From Actinomycetota bacterium (GTDB lineage Bacteria; Actinomycetota; Thermoleophilia; Gaiellales; Gaiellaceae), in NCBI GenBank assembly GCA_005884575.1, contig VAWW01000009.1, forward strand, positions 1-64,000: a stretch of DNA of 64,000 nucleotides, written 5' to 3'. How positions within the stretch are numbered: position 1 is the first letter of the stretch; every line of letters starts with the position of its first letter. Below, piece after piece: positions 33,392-40,892 of the stretch. The notes under the pieces are model-generated. The model had not been told where the DNA came from. It did no database searches and saw only the letters and a list, made by a program, of their open reading frames with translations. The translations under genes and the position numbers were made by a program.

Positions 33392-34159
33392 GTGGCCGAG
33401 GTCGAGACCACGCGCGACGGCGCAGTCCTGATGATCACACTGAACCGGCCGGAGGTGCTGAACGCCTTCAACCGCGCGCTGCACGACGCGCTGGCCGCCG
33501 CTTTGAAGGACGCGCGGGACGCCGAGGTCCGCGCGGTCGTCATCACGGGCGCCGGCCGCGGCTTCTGCGCAGGCCAGGATCTCTCCGAGTTCGCGGGCGC
33601 GCCCGACATCGGCGCGACGCTCCGCGCGACCTATCACCCGAACGTCCTCGCGATCCGTGCGCTCGAGAAGCCCGTGATCGCATCGGTCAACGGCGCGTGC
33701 GCCGGCGCCGGCCTGTCGCTCGCGGCGGCGTGCGACATCCGCATCGCCGCCGACACCGCCGCCTTCGTGCCGGGCTTCGTCGGCATCGGCCTCGTCCCCG
33801 ACTCGGGGGGCACGTACTTCATCCACCGCCTGCTCGGCGCGCCGCGCGCGTTCGAGTGGATGACCTCGAACCGCAAGCTGACCGCGGCCGAGGCGTATGC
33901 GTGGGGGCTCGTCTCCGAGGTCGTCGAGGCCGACGTGCTGGCCGCACGCGCCGCCGAGCTCGCCGGTGCCTATGCCGCCGCGCCGACGCGCGCGATCGGG
34001 ATGACGAAGCGGCTGTTCGACCACGCCGACAACGCCACGCTCGAGGAGCAGCTCGAGCTCGAGGCGCAGCTGCAGGAGGTCGCGACGCAGACCGCCGACT
34101 TCGGGGAAGGCGTCGCCGCGTTCCGCGAGAAGCGGCCGCCGCGCTTCACCGGCTCCTAG
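33392..34159 (+). CDS. paaG: PaaG-like enoyl-CoA isomerase/hydratase
   Basis: 255 residues from the leaderless GTG 33392 (GTG 33356 is an in-frame alternative ahead of the -10 box). GAGRGFCAGQDLSEF and NGACAGAGLSLAAACDIRIA are crotonase motifs. VPDSGGTYFIHRLLG, with Asp in place of the second Glu, is the signature of PaaG, which isomerises ring-1,2-epoxyphenylacetyl-CoA to the oxepin. The paaABCD epoxidase genes lie 6 kb downstream, supporting the assignment. Confidence 0.83.
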   Translation: MAEVETTRDGAVLMITLNRPEVLNAFNRALHDALAAALKDARDAEVRAVVITGAGRGFCAGQDLSEFAGAPDIGATLRATYHPNVLAIRALEKPVIASVNGACAGAGLSLAAACDIRIAADTAAFVPGFVGIGLVPDSGGTYFIHRLLGAPRAFEWMTSNRKLTAAEAYAWGLVSEVVEADVLAARAAELAGAYAAAPTRAIGMTKRLFDHADNATLEEQLELEAQLQEVATQTADFGEGVAAFREKRPPRFTGS

Positions 34160-34600
34160 CTACGAGCTCACGCAGCTGCTGAGACCGAGCTCCTTCGCCA
34201 GCCGGTCGCTGGCTGTGTTGTCCAGCGACGCGCGCTGCGTCGCCGTCTGCACGGCAGGGATCCGACGCGCCTTTGCCGCCGACGCGATCGCCTCGACGTC
34301 CTTCGCGATCCGCCGGTCGGTCGCGAGCCACTGGTCGACGGTGACCTCGTTGTCTTTCGGCGGCTTCAGCGCCTCGAGCTTCGCGAGCGCCTCCCGGTAC
34401 TGGGCGAGCACGCGCCGCGCGTACGTCTCGATCTCGGTCACGCTTTGGGGTTTCGCGAGCTTCTTGACCTTCGCGTCGTAGCCCGCGCAGATCGTATTCG
34501 CGCGCTTCACGTACTCGCCGTGCGACAGGCGCGAGCTTCCGCAGGCCGCGAGCAGGGAGACCACCGCGAAGGTCGTAATCGTCACCGTCGCAACGCGCAC
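34160..34600 (-). CDS. Putative lipoprotein
   Basis: 146 residues. The N-terminus VATVTITTFAVVSLLAACGSS has a type II signal with lipobox LAAC. The mature part is helical (YVKRANTICAGYDAKVKKL, then YREALAKLEALKPPKDN) with two more cysteines. This resembles small actinobacterial lipoproteins of unknown function. Probably anchored on the outer face of the membrane. Confidence 0.75.
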   Translation of the reverse strand: MRVATVTITTFAVVSLLAACGSSRLSHGEYVKRANTICAGYDAKVKKLAKPQSVTEIETYARRVLAQYREALAKLEALKPPKDNEVTVDQWLATDRRIAKDVEAIASAAKARRIPAVQTATQRASLDNTASDRLAKELGLSSCVSS

Positions 34601-34606
34601 GGAACC

Positions 34607-34616
34607 CTTTTACACT
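34607..34616. promoter_or_regulatory. Divergent promoter, lipoprotein and DUF4389 genes
   Basis: Rightward -10 TACACT (34611-34616) is 8 nt before ATG 34625. A weaker leftward box TAAAAG (minus strand, 34607-34612) is 6 nt before GTG 34600. They share TA, as in the two other divergent promoters of the window. Confidence 0.45.
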
Positions 34617-34624
34617 CCGCCCCG

Positions 34625-35194
34625 ATGGATCATCCCGTCCAACTCGTCGTCGAGGACGACCTCGAGCGCAACCGCCTCACGGTCTTCTTCCGGCTGCTGC
34701 TCGCGATTCCCCATCTGATCTGGCTGACCCTCTGGAACGTCGCGGCGATCGTCGTAGGCATCGTCAACTGGGTTGCGACGCTCATCACCGGCCGCCCACC
34801 CACGGGACTCCACCGCTTCCTCGAGCGCTTCACGCGCTACCAGGTGCACGTCTACGCGTACCTGACCTTCGTCGCCGATCCATACCCGCCGTTCCTCGGC
34901 CAGGAGGGCTCGTACCCGGTCGATCTCCGGGTTCCGCCGCCTGCGGAGCAGAACCGGTGGACGGTGTTCTTCCGAGCGATCCTCTGGATCCCGGCCGGAC
35001 TTCTCGGATACGTCCTCAATTACCTCTCCGAGCTGCTCGCGGTCTTCGCGTGGTTCGTCTGTCTCGCGCTCGGGCGGATGCCCGAGGGGATGCGCAACCT
35101 GCAGGCGTTCACCCTGCGCTACCACGCACAGGCGCAGGCGTACCTGTTCCTGCTGACCGACCGCTATCCGAGCCTGAACGTCGGGCTCACCTAG
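34625..35194 (+). CDS. DUF4389 membrane protein
   Basis: 189 residues from a leaderless ATG. Two repeats, each with an NRLTVFFRLLLAIPHLIWL-type segment (second copy NRWTVFFRAILWIPAGLLG), form two membrane hairpins. RFTRYQVHVYAYLTFVADPYPPF and LRYHAQAQAYLFLLTDRYPS are the conserved DUF4389 blocks. Function unknown. Its last 8 bases overlap the convergent selenoprotein gene. Confidence 0.85.
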   Translation: MDHPVQLVVEDDLERNRLTVFFRLLLAIPHLIWLTLWNVAAIVVGIVNWVATLITGRPPTGLHRFLERFTRYQVHVYAYLTFVADPYPPFLGQEGSYPVDLRVPPPAEQNRWTVFFRAILWIPAGLLGYVLNYLSELLAVFAWFVCLALGRMPEGMRNLQAFTLRYHAQAQAYLFLLTDRYPSLNVGLT

Positions 35195-35408
35195 CGCGCA
35201 GCCTGTCGAGGATCTCGGCTTCCTCGGGGAAGCGCTGCTCCTCGTGCTTCGAGAAGAGGACGTCGCCGTCCGACAGCACCGTGAACTCGCCGGTGCTGCC
35301 GGGCTCGATCGTCGCCTCGACGCCGAGGGAGTCGCGAACTGCGGCCGCGAGACTCGCGGCCCGTTTCTCGTAGCCTCAGGAGGAGCAGTAGCGGATCAGC
35401 AGCGCCAT
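35187..35408 (-). CDS. SelW/SelT/Rdx-family protein with in-frame TGA (probable selenoprotein)
   Basis: From ATG 35408 the frame reads MALLIRYCSS, then TGA (35376-35378), then GYEKRAASLAAAVRDSL and on to a TGA stop at 35187-35189: 73 residues with U11. The C-x-x-U in YCSSUGY is the redox motif of selenoprotein W and related Rdx proteins, where Cys homologues have CxxC. The C-terminal part GEFTVLSDGDVLFSKHEEQR plus FPEEAEIL matches the conserved Rdx G-x-F-x-V...DG...S...RFPE pattern, so the frame is real on both sides of the TGA. A strong hairpin follows the codon. Rdx proteins are small thioredoxin-like reductases. Without Sec insertion only a 10-residue peptide would be made. Confidence 0.85.
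35343..35361 (-). promoter_or_regulatory. Candidate bacterial SECIS hairpin in the SelW-like gene
   Basis: On the minus strand, 14 nt after the in-frame TGA, GGCCGCGA-GTC-TCGCGGCC forms a perfect 8-bp stem with a 3-nt loop. Bacterial SECIS elements are hairpins at about this distance inside the coding sequence, with a G/U-containing apex that binds SelB. The loop here is smaller than in E. coli fdhF, so the assignment is tentative. Confidence 0.5.
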
Positions 35409-35496
35409 GCCAAGAGCCTACCTTCCGATGTCAGGCGAGAGCTCCTCCCTCGATCGGGTGGTGGCGGTTTGGCCGTTCATCGGGCACTCTGGAGTC

Positions 35497-35940
35497 GTGA
35501 GGCGGGTCGCTCTTTCTCTTGCTGTGCTCGCGGCCGTTCTGTCTGCGGGCTCCGCGCCGGCCGCTACGGCGCCGTTCGCCAAGGAGAAGAGGGTCGCCGC
35601 GAAGCGTCTCTTCGCCTTCGTCTACCCCATGTCGTACGTGATCGACTACCGGATCACGGACTGCACGCGGGAGGGCGCGACGGTCACCTGCGGCTACAAG
35701 GTCGGCTTCTACAGCGGCGAGTCGTGCACGGGAACGATCTCCGTCGAGGCGGCGGGCCGCCGCCTCATCGCGAAGATCGGCGGGCCGCCCTGCATCGCAC
35801 CCGCGGCGCCCGCGCCGACCGCGCCGTCGACTCCGACGACGCCCACCTCGCCGAGCCCGCCATCGGAGCCCGGCGGCTCTATCACGCCTACGCCCGCCCC
35901 GACCCCGACCCCGGCGTCGGCACGGTCCAGTGGCTCCTGA
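35497..35940 (+). CDS. Secreted Pro/Thr-rich protein, N-terminal part of a frameshifted gene
   Basis: 147 residues from GTG 35497 with a signal peptide (VALSLAVLAAVLSAGSAPAA). The small mature domain has DYRITDCTREGATVTCGYKVGF with paired cysteines, then a Pro/Thr linker that ends abruptly at 35940. The next frame continues with a plausible C-terminal domain (35912-36143), so the gene seems broken by a one-base change in the C-rich stretch at about 35894-35914. Function unknown. Confidence 0.65.
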   Translation: MRRVALSLAVLAAVLSAGSAPAATAPFAKEKRVAAKRLFAFVYPMSYVIDYRITDCTREGATVTCGYKVGFYSGESCTGTISVEAAGRRLIAKIGGPPCIAPAAPAPTAPSTPTTPTSPSPPSEPGGSITPTPAPTPTPASARSSGS

Positions 35941-36143
35941 GCGTCTCCAGCGACGGGGCGACGTTAGTTCTCGGCGACGGCTCGCAGTGGCAGGTCGCGG
36001 CGGCAAGTCAGAGCACGCTCTCGACGTGGACGTTCAACGACGACGTGACCGTCCAGCTGGTCTCGGGCTCGACGTACACGCTGACGGACCCCGACGCCGG
36101 GGGTACTTCCGTCACGGCGACGTACCTCGGCACTTCGCCCTAG
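35912..36143 (+). pseudogene. Out-of-frame C-terminal domain of the gene at 35497
   Basis: In the -1 frame the sequence GVGTVQWLLSVSSDGATLVL, then DGSQWQVAAASQSTLSTW and DDVTVQLVSGSTYTLTDP, reads as a small all-beta domain of a type often seen at the end of secreted hypothetical proteins (D-G...L.DGS.W.V...W..GD.V). There is no ATG/GTG/TTG in this frame ahead of it, so it needs the upstream gene for translation. Confidence 0.6.
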
Positions 36144-36145
36144 AG

Positions 36146-36181
36146 CCGTTTTCCCGCCGCCGCCGGGCGGGAAGAGAACGG
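36146..36181 (+). terminator. Hairpin just before the erythromycin-esterase-like start
   Basis: Stem TTCCCGCC/GGCGGGAA (36151-36173), extended by CCGTT/AACGG around a small internal loop. It follows the upstream stop by 3 bp and ends 2 bp before ATG 36184. It may be a terminator and at the same time cover the ribosome-binding region of the next gene. Confidence 0.5.
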
Positions 36182-36183
36182 AA

Positions 36184-37482
36184 ATGGAGCGCGACGACAC
36201 GCTGCTGCCGCTTACCGGCGCGGATACCGACTACGACCCGCTGGTCGAGCGAACGGTGCAGTCCCGCTTCGTGCTCATCGGCGAGGCATCCCACGGTACG
36301 CACGAGTTCTACCGCGAGCGCGCCGAGATCACGAAGCGGCTGATCGCCGAGCAGCGATTCACCGCAGTTGCCGTCGAGGGCGACTGGCCCGACGCCTACC
36401 GCGTCAACCGCTTCGTGCGCGGTGAGAGCGACGACGAGTTCGCGGAGGAGGCGCTCGAGGACTTCCGTCGATTCCCCTCCTGGATGTGGCGGAACACCGA
36501 CGTCGTCGACTTCGTGACCTGGCTGCGCGAATGGAACGACGCGCTGCCCGCCGACGCGGCGAAGGTCGGCTTCTACGGACTCGATCTCTACAGCCTTCAC
36601 ACCTCGATCGAGGCGGTCGTCGAGTATCTCGACGAGGCCGATCCCGACGCGGCGGCGCGTGCGCGCGAACGGTACGCCTGCTTCGATCACTTCGGCCCCG
36701 ACCCGCAGGTCTACGGTTACGAGGCAGGGATCGGCGGCGCCGAGTCCTGCGAGCGGCAGGTTGTCGAGCAGCTCGTCGAGCTCCGGAACAAGGCGGCCGA
36801 GCTCGCGAGCCGCGATGGCCGGATCGCCGTCGACGCCCACTTCTATGCCGAGCAGAATGCCCGGCTCGTCGCCGACGCCGAGCGGTACTACCGCTCCGTC
36901 TTCCGCGGCGGCGTCGAGAGCTGGAACCTCCGCGACACACACATGGCTGAGACGCTCGAAGCCCTGGCAGGGCACCTCGAGCGCACATCGGGCGCGGCGA
37001 CCAAGGCCGTCGTCTGGGCGCACAACTCCCACGTCGGCGATGCGCGCGCGACTCAGCTCGGAGAGGCGGGAGAGCTCAACATCGGCCGGCTCGTCCGCGA
37101 GCGACACGGCCGCGACGCGTTCGTCGTCGGCTTCTCGACGTACACCGGCACCGTCACCGCGGCCTCCGACTGGGGCCGCCCGGCCGAGCGCAAGCACGTC
37201 CGTCGCGCCCTCGAGGGCAGCTGGGAGCAGCTCTTCCACGGAACGGGCCTCCCGCGGTTCCTGCTCGTGCCCGCGGGCCTGCGCGGACGGAGGCTCGAGC
37301 GCGCGATCGGTGTGATCTACCGGCCCGAGACCGAGCGGCTCTCGCACTATTTCGAGGCCCGGCTCGCCGATCAGTTCGACGCCCTAATCCATCTCGACGA
37401 GACGCGTGCCGTCGAGCCGCTGGAGCGCACGAGCGAGTGGGAGGTCGGCGAGCTCCCCGAGACCTATCCTTGGGCGGTGTGA
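36184..37482 (+). CDS. Erythromycin esterase family protein
   Basis: 432 residues, the usual size of the EreA/EreB superfamily. Conserved blocks: VLIGEASHGTHEFYRERAEI with the catalytic Glu/His pair, AVAVEGDWPDAYRVNRFV, PSWMWRNTDVVDFVTWLREWN, and KAVVWAHNSHVGDARATQ with the His used as general base. Superfamily members hydrolyse esters in a metal-independent way; most chromosomal copies are of unknown substrate, and macrolide resistance should not be assumed. It overlaps the following small membrane protein gene by one base. Confidence 0.88.
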   Translation: MERDDTLLPLTGADTDYDPLVERTVQSRFVLIGEASHGTHEFYRERAEITKRLIAEQRFTAVAVEGDWPDAYRVNRFVRGESDDEFAEEALEDFRRFPSWMWRNTDVVDFVTWLREWNDALPADAAKVGFYGLDLYSLHTSIEAVVEYLDEADPDAAARARERYACFDHFGPDPQVYGYEAGIGGAESCERQVVEQLVELRNKAAELASRDGRIAVDAHFYAEQNARLVADAERYYRSVFRGGVESWNLRDTHMAETLEALAGHLERTSGAATKAVVWAHNSHVGDARATQLGEAGELNIGRLVRERHGRDAFVVGFSTYTGTVTAASDWGRPAERKHVRRALEGSWEQLFHGTGLPRFLLVPAGLRGRRLERAIGVIYRPETERLSHYFEARLADQFDALIHLDETRAVEPLERTSEWEVGELPETYPWAV

Positions 37483-37640
37483 TGGAACTCGTCGCCGGAA
37501 TCATCGTCCTCGCCATCGTCGTCGTGAGCGTCGTGGTCGTCTTCGGCGTCTTCGTCTGGGCCGCGAAGAAGGACGGCGAGGAGGACAAGGCGGTGCAACG
37601 GCAGCTCGGCATCCGGCGCCGGACGAGGCTCGGCCGGTGA
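37482..37640 (+). CDS. Single-pass small membrane protein
   Basis: 52 residues. MELVAGIIVLAIVVVSVVVV forms a strongly hydrophobic helix, followed by a charged tail KKDGEEDKAVQRQLGIRRR. It shares the TGATG overlap with the esterase gene, so it is likely translated with it. No family recognised. Confidence 0.6.
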   Translation: MELVAGIIVLAIVVVSVVVVFGVFVWAAKKDGEEDKAVQRQLGIRRRTRLGR

Positions 37641-37645
37641 TCGAG

Positions 37646-37681
37646 GGTGCGTGAGGCGGCGGAGTCGCCGCCCCACGCACC
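37646..37681. terminator. Bidirectional terminator between convergent genes
   Basis: GGTGCGTG-a-GGCGGCG, loop gagt, CGCCGCC-c-CACGCACC: 15 bp with one mismatch. It lies 5 bp after the rightward stop and 9 bp from the leftward stop at 37691. Confidence 0.8.
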
Positions 37682-37690
37682 GAGCGAGGA

Positions 37691-39373
37691 CTAGCCGCCG
37701 TTCGAGTCGCCGTTGTCGTCTTCGCTGCCGGAGTCCCCTCCGCCGGTGACGCGCGGTGCCGCGATCACCTCGTAGAGGCGGTTGTCGCCGTGCTGCTCGG
37801 TGTAGAACCAGCGCCACCCCGCCGTGAAGAGGTGCGGCACCTTCGCACCGAGGATGCCGGTCGGCCTCGGGTCGCCGTCCGAGACGTGCACCCCGGTGAG
37901 TTCATTGTCGCTGTCGTTCTTGCCGAAGCCGCCGTTGCCCGAGTCGAGGGTCGCCGACGGGTCGCGGCCCTCCGCGAGCCAGCGGTCGGGCTGAGCCCCG
38001 GCGTAGTTGTCACGGCTGACGTCGAAGACGTAGCCCGAGTCGAGCGCGTTGCGCTGCGTGTGCAGCGTGTCTCCAGCGTCCTCGACGAACGTGATCCGGT
38101 TCTTGGATAGGAACGTGACGTTGTCGAAGCCGGAGTGGGCCATGTCGCCCTTGTAGAACATCGTCAGCTTGCCGGTGTCGGCCGACGGGCTGCTCTGGAC
38201 GAGCTTCATGATCGAGCCCCAGCCGCCGGCGGTGTCGTTCTCCGGGCTGGTCGCGTTCGTATCGCCCGTCTCGTCGAAGAAGAATTCCCGGAAGCCGATG
38301 CCCGGACGGAAGTTGCCGTTCTCCGGCCGCTTGAAGGGCGTCGCATGCGCCGCCTTTGCGGCGAAGTTGGCGTTGAACGGCGTGGCCCCGTCGACGGCCG
38401 TGTCGTGGACCGTCACCCACCTCGTGTCGAACGACTTGCCGTACGTGTGGAGTGCGACCTCGTCAGGCGCCTGCAGCGCGGCTTGCGACTCGAACGTGAT
38501 CGGCTGACCGGCGTCGTTCAAGACCTGCAGCGCTTGCAGCTTCCCGTGGTGGAGGTCGCCGCTGGCGGCCGGCACATACCGGTAGACGAAGCTGTTCGGC
38601 TGTCGCGCCGGGGTCCCCTGCTTGTTCGGTCCTCCGATGTCCTCGACGATCCAGAGGTTCGCCGCCGAGTCCTTCTGGACGCCCTCGTAGCCGCCCCGGC
38701 CGAGCGCGCCGGAGACGTCCTCGACCGTCGACGGGTAGGTCGCAGTGGCCGCGTACGTCGGGTTGCTCGTGCTCTCGGTGGTGAAGATCAGTCGCTGCGC
38801 CCAGGGGTCCCAGGTCGAGCCGTCGATCGTCGCCAGCGGCTGTCCGTTGCTGTCCTGTGTCGCCATCAGCGTCACGCGATGCAGATGGTCGGCATCGAGG
38901 TTGACGCGGGTGATGTAGCCCTGCTTCTTGCCCGCCACGGTCGCCGCGCCCTCGTGCCCCTGGAAGACGAAGTGGGAGCCGTAGTCGTAGCTGCCGTCCG
39001 GACCCGACGCGCCGCGGAGGACGAGGTACGTGTTCTTGTCGGGCTCCGTCTTCTGCGCCTCCGTCCACGTGGCGGGGTTCGGCGGCACCATCTGCGGCAC
39101 CGCCGGGTTCTCGGCCGACGGCGTGTCGTTCTCGTAGCCGAAGTGCGTCACGATCCCGCTCGGGTTCTCGAGCGCCGTCGAGCCCTGCGCGACCATGAAC
39201 TTGTCGAGCCCGCCGCCGAGAACCGACGCGGGCGCGTAGCCGGCGGCCTTCTGATTCGGATTCGGAACCGGAGTGAACTGCGGGCCGTCCGGTCCGGCTG
39301 CAACGCCGCTCGCCACGACGCCGATCGCCCCTGCGACGCCGGCGGCGAACGGCCACAAGATCTTCTTGCTCAT
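37691..39373 (-). CDS. PhoX-like (DUF839) secreted protein
   Basis: 560 residues from ATG 39373, with Shine-Dalgarno AAAGGGG upstream. Hydrophobic signal KILWPFAAGVAGAIGVVASG. The body shows repeated WDPWAQRLIFTTES, GGYEGVQKDSAANLWIVEDIGG, NRITFVEDAGDTLHTQRNALDSG and GVHVSDGDPRPTGILG, the beta-propeller pattern of the PhoX/DUF839 family of Ca-dependent phosphatases. Acid-rich, Gly/Ser-rich tail. No Tat twin-arginine is seen, unlike classical PhoX, so phosphatase activity is a family-based guess. Confidence 0.78.
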   Translation of the reverse strand: MSKKILWPFAAGVAGAIGVVASGVAAGPDGPQFTPVPNPNQKAAGYAPASVLGGGLDKFMVAQGSTALENPSGIVTHFGYENDTPSAENPAVPQMVPPNPATWTEAQKTEPDKNTYLVLRGASGPDGSYDYGSHFVFQGHEGAATVAGKKQGYITRVNLDADHLHRVTLMATQDSNGQPLATIDGSTWDPWAQRLIFTTESTSNPTYAATATYPSTVEDVSGALGRGGYEGVQKDSAANLWIVEDIGGPNKQGTPARQPNSFVYRYVPAASGDLHHGKLQALQVLNDAGQPITFESQAALQAPDEVALHTYGKSFDTRWVTVHDTAVDGATPFNANFAAKAAHATPFKRPENGNFRPGIGFREFFFDETGDTNATSPENDTAGGWGSIMKLVQSSPSADTGKLTMFYKGDMAHSGFDNVTFLSKNRITFVEDAGDTLHTQRNALDSGYVFDVSRDNYAGAQPDRWLAEGRDPSATLDSGNGGFGKNDSDNELTGVHVSDGDPRPTGILGAKVPHLFTAGWRWFYTEQHGDNRLYEVIAAPRVTGGGDSGSEDDNGDSNGG

Positions 39374-39488
39374 GATTCCCCTTTCTCGGTGACGGCTACT
39401 TGCCGCGAACGATCCTCTTGGCCTCTGCACGTCGCGTGGGGGTCGCGGTGGTGACGCGGCGGTGAAGGAACGGTAACCGCCGGGCGCC

Positions 39489-39971
39489 CTAGATCGTCTT
39501 GAACTGCTCGAACGGCTGGCGGCAGCTCGTGCAGTAGCGCAGCGAGCGGCACGGCGTCGGGCCGAAGATGTTCTCGAGCTTCGTTTCCGTCGAGCCGCAG
39601 TACGGGCAGCGGAACGCATCCGTCTGCAACTGCACGAGCCGCGGCGCGGTCGCCTCGCGCGGCGCCGGCGGCGCGAACCCGGCGGCTCGCAGCTTCTCGC
39701 GGCCGACCGCGGTGATCCGGTCGGTTGACCACGAGTCGTCGAGGACGACTTCGATCTCCGGCTCCGCGCCGAGTTCCGCGATCTTCTCTTCGAGCGCGTG
39801 CTTCATCACCTCGAGCGCCGGGCAGCCGAGGAAGGTCGGCGTGAAGCGCACGTGCACCCGCTCGCCGACGTCGACCGACTGGATCACGCCGAGGTCGACG
39901 AGCGAGATCACCGGGATCTCCGGATCGGGGATCTCCGCGAGCGCGTCCCACACGGCTTCGGCGCTCACCAT
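39489..39971 (-). CDS. paaD: PaaD, phenylacetyl-CoA epoxidase accessory protein
   Basis: 160 residues from ATG 39971 (GTG 39968 overlapping the paaC stop is an alternative). AEIPDPEIPVISLVDLGVIQ and VRFTPTFLGCPALEVMKH are the DUF59/SufT-like domain with its conserved Cys. The C-terminus holds a zinc-ribbon-like cysteine set (CPYCGST and RYCTSC). PaaD supports Fe-S or diiron maturation of the PaaABCE epoxidase. Last gene of the paaABCD operon; paaE is not present here. Confidence 0.92.
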   Translation of the reverse strand: MVSAEAVWDALAEIPDPEIPVISLVDLGVIQSVDVGERVHVRFTPTFLGCPALEVMKHALEEKIAELGAEPEIEVVLDDSWSTDRITAVGREKLRAAGFAPPAPREATAPRLVQLQTDAFRCPYCGSTETKLENIFGPTPCRSLRYCTSCRQPFEQFKTI

Positions 39972-40642
39972 TGCGCACCCGTCGGCGCCGAGCGGCGCAC
40001 CTCGGTCATCTCGTCCCACAGCTCGCGCAGCTCCTCGGTGTGCTGCCCTCGCGTCACCGGCTCGACCTCCGGCAAGTCGAACGGCAGCCGCCCGCGCACA
40101 CGCTCCACGAGCTGCAGCCGGAGCTCGCCGTCGAGCACGCCGAGCGCATACGGCCACAGCTCGTCGATCGCCTCGCGCAGCCGCGTCGTTCCCTCCTCCG
40201 TCGCGAGCAGCCGGTCGATCCACATCTCGGCGTGCATGCGGTGGTAGGCCTCCTCGCGGTCGATCTTCGCTGCGAGCCCGGCGACCTCGGGATCGTCCGA
40301 CGCCTTCAGCACCGCGAGCCGGATCTCGTCCGCGGTCTCGTAGAGCCAGTGCCGCGCGATCGTCCGCGCCCACTCGAGCCGCCGCAGCTCGACGAGCGGC
40401 GCGCAGCGGTACTCGTCCGGCGCGCGGTCGAACGCGAGTGCATCCGCGTCGCTGCCGAGCTCGCGCGCGGCGAGCTCGTAGAGCGCGCGCGCGTGACCGA
40501 TCTCGTTCTGCGCGATCGACGAGAACGCGACGTCCTCCTCGAGCAGCGGCGCGATCCCGGTCCACTCGGAGTCGCGCCAGCCGAGGATCAGCTCGTCGTC
40601 GGCGAGCTCGAGCAGGACCTCAACGCGACTCCGCGCGTTCAC
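39965..40642 (-). CDS. paaC: PaaC, structural subunit of phenylacetyl-CoA 1,2-epoxidase
   Basis: 225 residues, four-helix ferritin-like protein. ELILGWRDSEWTGIAPLLEED, AFSSIAQNEIGHARALYELA and KIDREEAYHRMHAEMWIDRL align with PaaC, the non-catalytic partner of PaaA that keeps much of the diiron-site pattern. The GTG start lies 23 bp inside the end of paaB. Confidence 0.93.
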   Translation of the reverse strand: MNARSRVEVLLELADDELILGWRDSEWTGIAPLLEEDVAFSSIAQNEIGHARALYELAARELGSDADALAFDRAPDEYRCAPLVELRRLEWARTIARHWLYETADEIRLAVLKASDDPEVAGLAAKIDREEAYHRMHAEMWIDRLLATEEGTTRLREAIDELWPYALGVLDGELRLQLVERVRGRLPFDLPEVEPVTRGQHTEELRELWDEMTEVRRSAPTGAQW

Positions 40643-40892
40643 GCGCCTCCTTCAGCCGCGCCTTGATCGAGTAGCCGTCCACGCGCCGGTACTTGAGGTC
40701 GAACTCGTCGGCCCAGCCTTCGACCACCGAGAGGTGCTCTCGCGGAACCAGCCACAGCGCTTCCGATTCGCCGCGGCGCCCGTACTGCTCTCGGCCGTAG
40801 ATCTCCGCGAAGCGGAAATCCGGGGCCTCGACCGAGCCGGCGTGCTGGAACGGCTGCCCCTTCCGTTCCTGGCGGAAGACCTCCCAGATCAC
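40620..40892 (-). CDS. paaB: PaaB, small subunit of phenylacetyl-CoA epoxidase
   Basis: 90 residues from GTG 40892, overlapping the paaA stop (GTGA). WEVFRQERKGQPFQHAGSVE and EIYGREQYGRRGESEALWLV match PaaB, which bridges the PaaAC heterodimers. The length matches typical PaaB (about 95). Confidence 0.9.
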   Translation of the reverse strand: MIWEVFRQERKGQPFQHAGSVEAPDFRFAEIYGREQYGRRGESEALWLVPREHLSVVEGWADEFDLKYRRVDGYSIKARLKEARERAESR

